Source: Curvibacter lanceolatus ATCC 14669
Lineage (GTDB): Bacteria; Pseudomonadota; Gammaproteobacteria; Burkholderiales; Burkholderiaceae_C
Assembly (NCBI RefSeq): GCF_000381265.1
Contig: NZ_KB906275.1
Span: forward strand, 1 to 64,000
DNA length: 64,000 nucleotides
Direction: 5' to 3'
Positions 62,835-64,000 of this stretch are shown here, one piece after another. Numbering within the stretch: position 1 is the first letter of the stretch; each line of letters starts with the position of its first letter. Position numbers and translations under genes: made by a program. The notes under the pieces were generated by a model, which worked only from the letters and a program-made list of their open reading frames with translations, was not told the origin of the DNA and made no database searches.

Positions 62835-64000
62835 GGCTGGGATCCGGCAGAGGGGGAGGACGTGGCGCGGGCGGTGGCCACGGAGGCCGTCGCAGCTGGG
62901 GTCGAAGGCGCGGTTGAAGGTTGGGTCACAGGCTGGTTGGCAGGCTGCTGGTTGGCAGGCTGCTTGGCAGGTTCACTGGCGGGCCTCGGCAAAGGCGCCC
63001 CATCAGGCGCCAGCAGTTGGGCCCCCTGAAAGCCGAGCGTGAGCCAGCGGCCGCCGGCCAGGGGCAGCACGGCACTCAGCGGGGCCAGGGGCTTGGCGTT
63101 GACGGGCTGCAGGGCCCCGTTGCGCTGCTGCAGCAGCAGGCCGGCCTGGTTGACCCACCCCAGTTGGCCGCCAGCGCCCTGGGCCGAGCCGGTGATGCTG
63201 GCGTGCACCGGGTTGGCGATGGGCTGCCAGTGCTGGCCGGCATCGCGGGTGTGCCAGATCTGGCCGCGCAGGCCGGCCACCACGAACTCGGTGGGGCTCA
63301 GCATCTCGGCCGTGAAGAAGCTGCCGGCGTAGGGGCTGGGCAGGCGCTGGAAATGCGCGCCCTCGTCACTGGAGTACAGCAACAGGCCTTGTTCACCGGC
63401 GAGCAGGATGGCGCCGCCCTGGTGGCGCACGGCGTACAGGTGCAGGCCCTTGGGGTTGTCCAGCCGGGCCGACCAGGGTGCCCAGTGCTGGCCACCGTCT
63501 TCGCTGGCCATGGCCAGGCCATAGGCGCCCACGGCAAGCGCCCGGCGCGACGACAGCAGGGCCACGTCGAGCAGGGGCTTGTCGGCACCGTCCTGGACCA
63601 GGCGCTCGGCCTGGTCCAGCGACATGGGTTGCGTGCCGGGCTGCGGTCGGCTCTGTTGGCTGGCCCGGGCTTCATCGAGCAGGGCCTGGGCGATCTGGCG
63701 GCCGTTGAGGCGCTGCTGCCAGCTCTGGCCGCCGTCGTCGGTGCTCAGCACCACGCCGGCATGGCCCACGGCGATGCCGTGGCGCTCGTCGGCAAAGCGC
63801 ACGGCCGTCAGGGTGACGCTGACCGGCACCTGGGCCTGGCGCCAGCTGCGGGCCGGGTCGGCGCTGAGCAGCACCAGCCCGCGCTCGCCCACGGCCACGG
63901 TGGTCGGGCCGGCCTGGGCCGCCGCCAGCAGCACCGAGGCGGGCCCCAGGCGGGTGGTGAGCGCGGGGCGGTCCAGGCTGTCGCCCACCGGAGCGGCCTG
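62831..64000 (-). CDS. YCF48-like beta-propeller protein (5' end outside window)
   Basis: The visible 390 residues show repeated propeller blades of the photosystem-stability/BNR type: STDDGGQSW, SEDGGQHW, SSDEGAHF, TRDAGQHW. The frame is open to the window edge, so the true start and a probable signal peptide lie outside. The C-terminal 60 residues are low-complexity, rich in P, A, T and Q, with short repeats (PANQ). Such proteins accompany RND carriers in catabolic clusters and probably act in the periplasm. Its stop overlaps the RND start. Confidence 0.82.
   Translation of the reverse strand, partial: QAAPVGDSLDRPALTTRLGPASVLLAAAQAGPTTVAVGERGLVLLSADPARSWRQAQVPVSVTLTAVRFADERHGIAVGHAGVVLSTDDGGQSWQQRLNGRQIAQALLDEARASQQSRPQPGTQPMSLDQAERLVQDGADKPLLDVALLSSRRALAVGAYGLAMASEDGGQHWAPWSARLDNPKGLHLYAVRHQGGAILLAGEQGLLLYSSDEGAHFQRLPSPYAGSFFTAEMLSPTEFVVAGLRGQIWHTRDAGQHWQPIANPVHASITGSAQGAGGQLGWVNQAGLLLQQRNGALQPVNAKPLAPLSAVLPLAGGRWLTLGFQGAQLLAPDGAPLPRPASEPAKQPANQQPANQPVTQPSTAPSTPAATASVATARATSSPSAGSQP
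62926..62977 (+). repeat. Imperfect GGTTGGCAGGCTGCT repeats in the propeller gene
   Basis: About three imperfect copies of a 12-15-bp unit encode the QPANQ-like low-complexity tail of the YCF48-like protein. They keep the reading frame. Confidence 0.6.

Overview
The window looks like a chromosomal segment of a high-GC member of the Burkholderiales, probably Comamonadaceae or the neighbouring Rubrivivax/Leptothrix group. The clues are a Bug/TctC periplasmic receptor, an AAHS aromatic-acid transporter, tcuAB, ant and cat genes, a Gram-negative porin, and long multi-PAS kinases. This placement is inferred from gene content and base composition only.

Layout. (1) 1-6200 is an accessory island flanked by IS3-family sequences. 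On the left is the end of an IS3 element (1-293) that has cut a nuclease-like gene (291-740). On the right is a decayed IS3 transposase (about 5750-6170). Between them lies a tight minus-strand operon: a SAM methyltransferase, a compact SF1 (UvrD-like) helicase, and a 756-aa protein with an AlkB-type Fe(II)/2-oxoglutarate dioxygenase at its C-terminus and a large unrecognised N-terminal region. I know of no named system with this composition, and it is the best candidate for an undescribed one. (2) 6598-11365 is a tricarballylate-type operon: LysR regulator, tcuA, tcuB and a Bug receptor. (3) 11592-15313 holds a TetR regulator, a GMC oxidoreductase and an aldehyde dehydrogenase, with an 18-bp perfect palindrome on the tetR stop codon. 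(4) 15351-29517 is an aromatic catabolism block: pcaD, catR, catBCA, antABC (anthranilate rather than benzoate dioxygenase), a LysR regulator, an AraC (AntR-like) regulator, a porin, a carboxylesterase and an AAHS transporter. A chemoreceptor follows at 29598. (5) 31285-31692 encodes a glycine-rich RRM protein.

(6) 31850-52243 is a large signalling block. It contains an ODP-type diiron metallo-beta-lactamase-fold protein with a helical receptor-like partner, a NarX-like kinase with a NarL-type regulator, an HD-GYP regulator and a MASE3 multi-PAS hybrid kinase. It then has a chemotaxis operon: an MCP-like protein with a CheZ-like motif, CheY, a STAS-CheA fusion, MCP, CheW, CheR, CheD and CheB. 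(7) 52322-64000 is a minus-strand catabolic operon: sugar-epimerase-like dehydrogenase, cupin, cyclase, MFS carrier, FAD monooxygenase, Rieske ferredoxin, extradiol dioxygenase, alpha/beta hydrolase, NTF2-like protein, RND transporter and a YCF48-like propeller protein that runs off the window.

How it fits together. Anthranilate is converted to catechol by AntABC. CatA, CatB, CatC and PcaD then take catechol by ortho cleavage to 3-oxoadipate, with uptake through the porin and AAHS carrier and possibly sensing by the adjacent chemoreceptor. The right-hand cluster looks like a second ring-degradation route (hydroxylation, extradiol cleavage, C-C hydrolysis) for an unknown substrate. No tRNA, rRNA or CRISPR array was seen.
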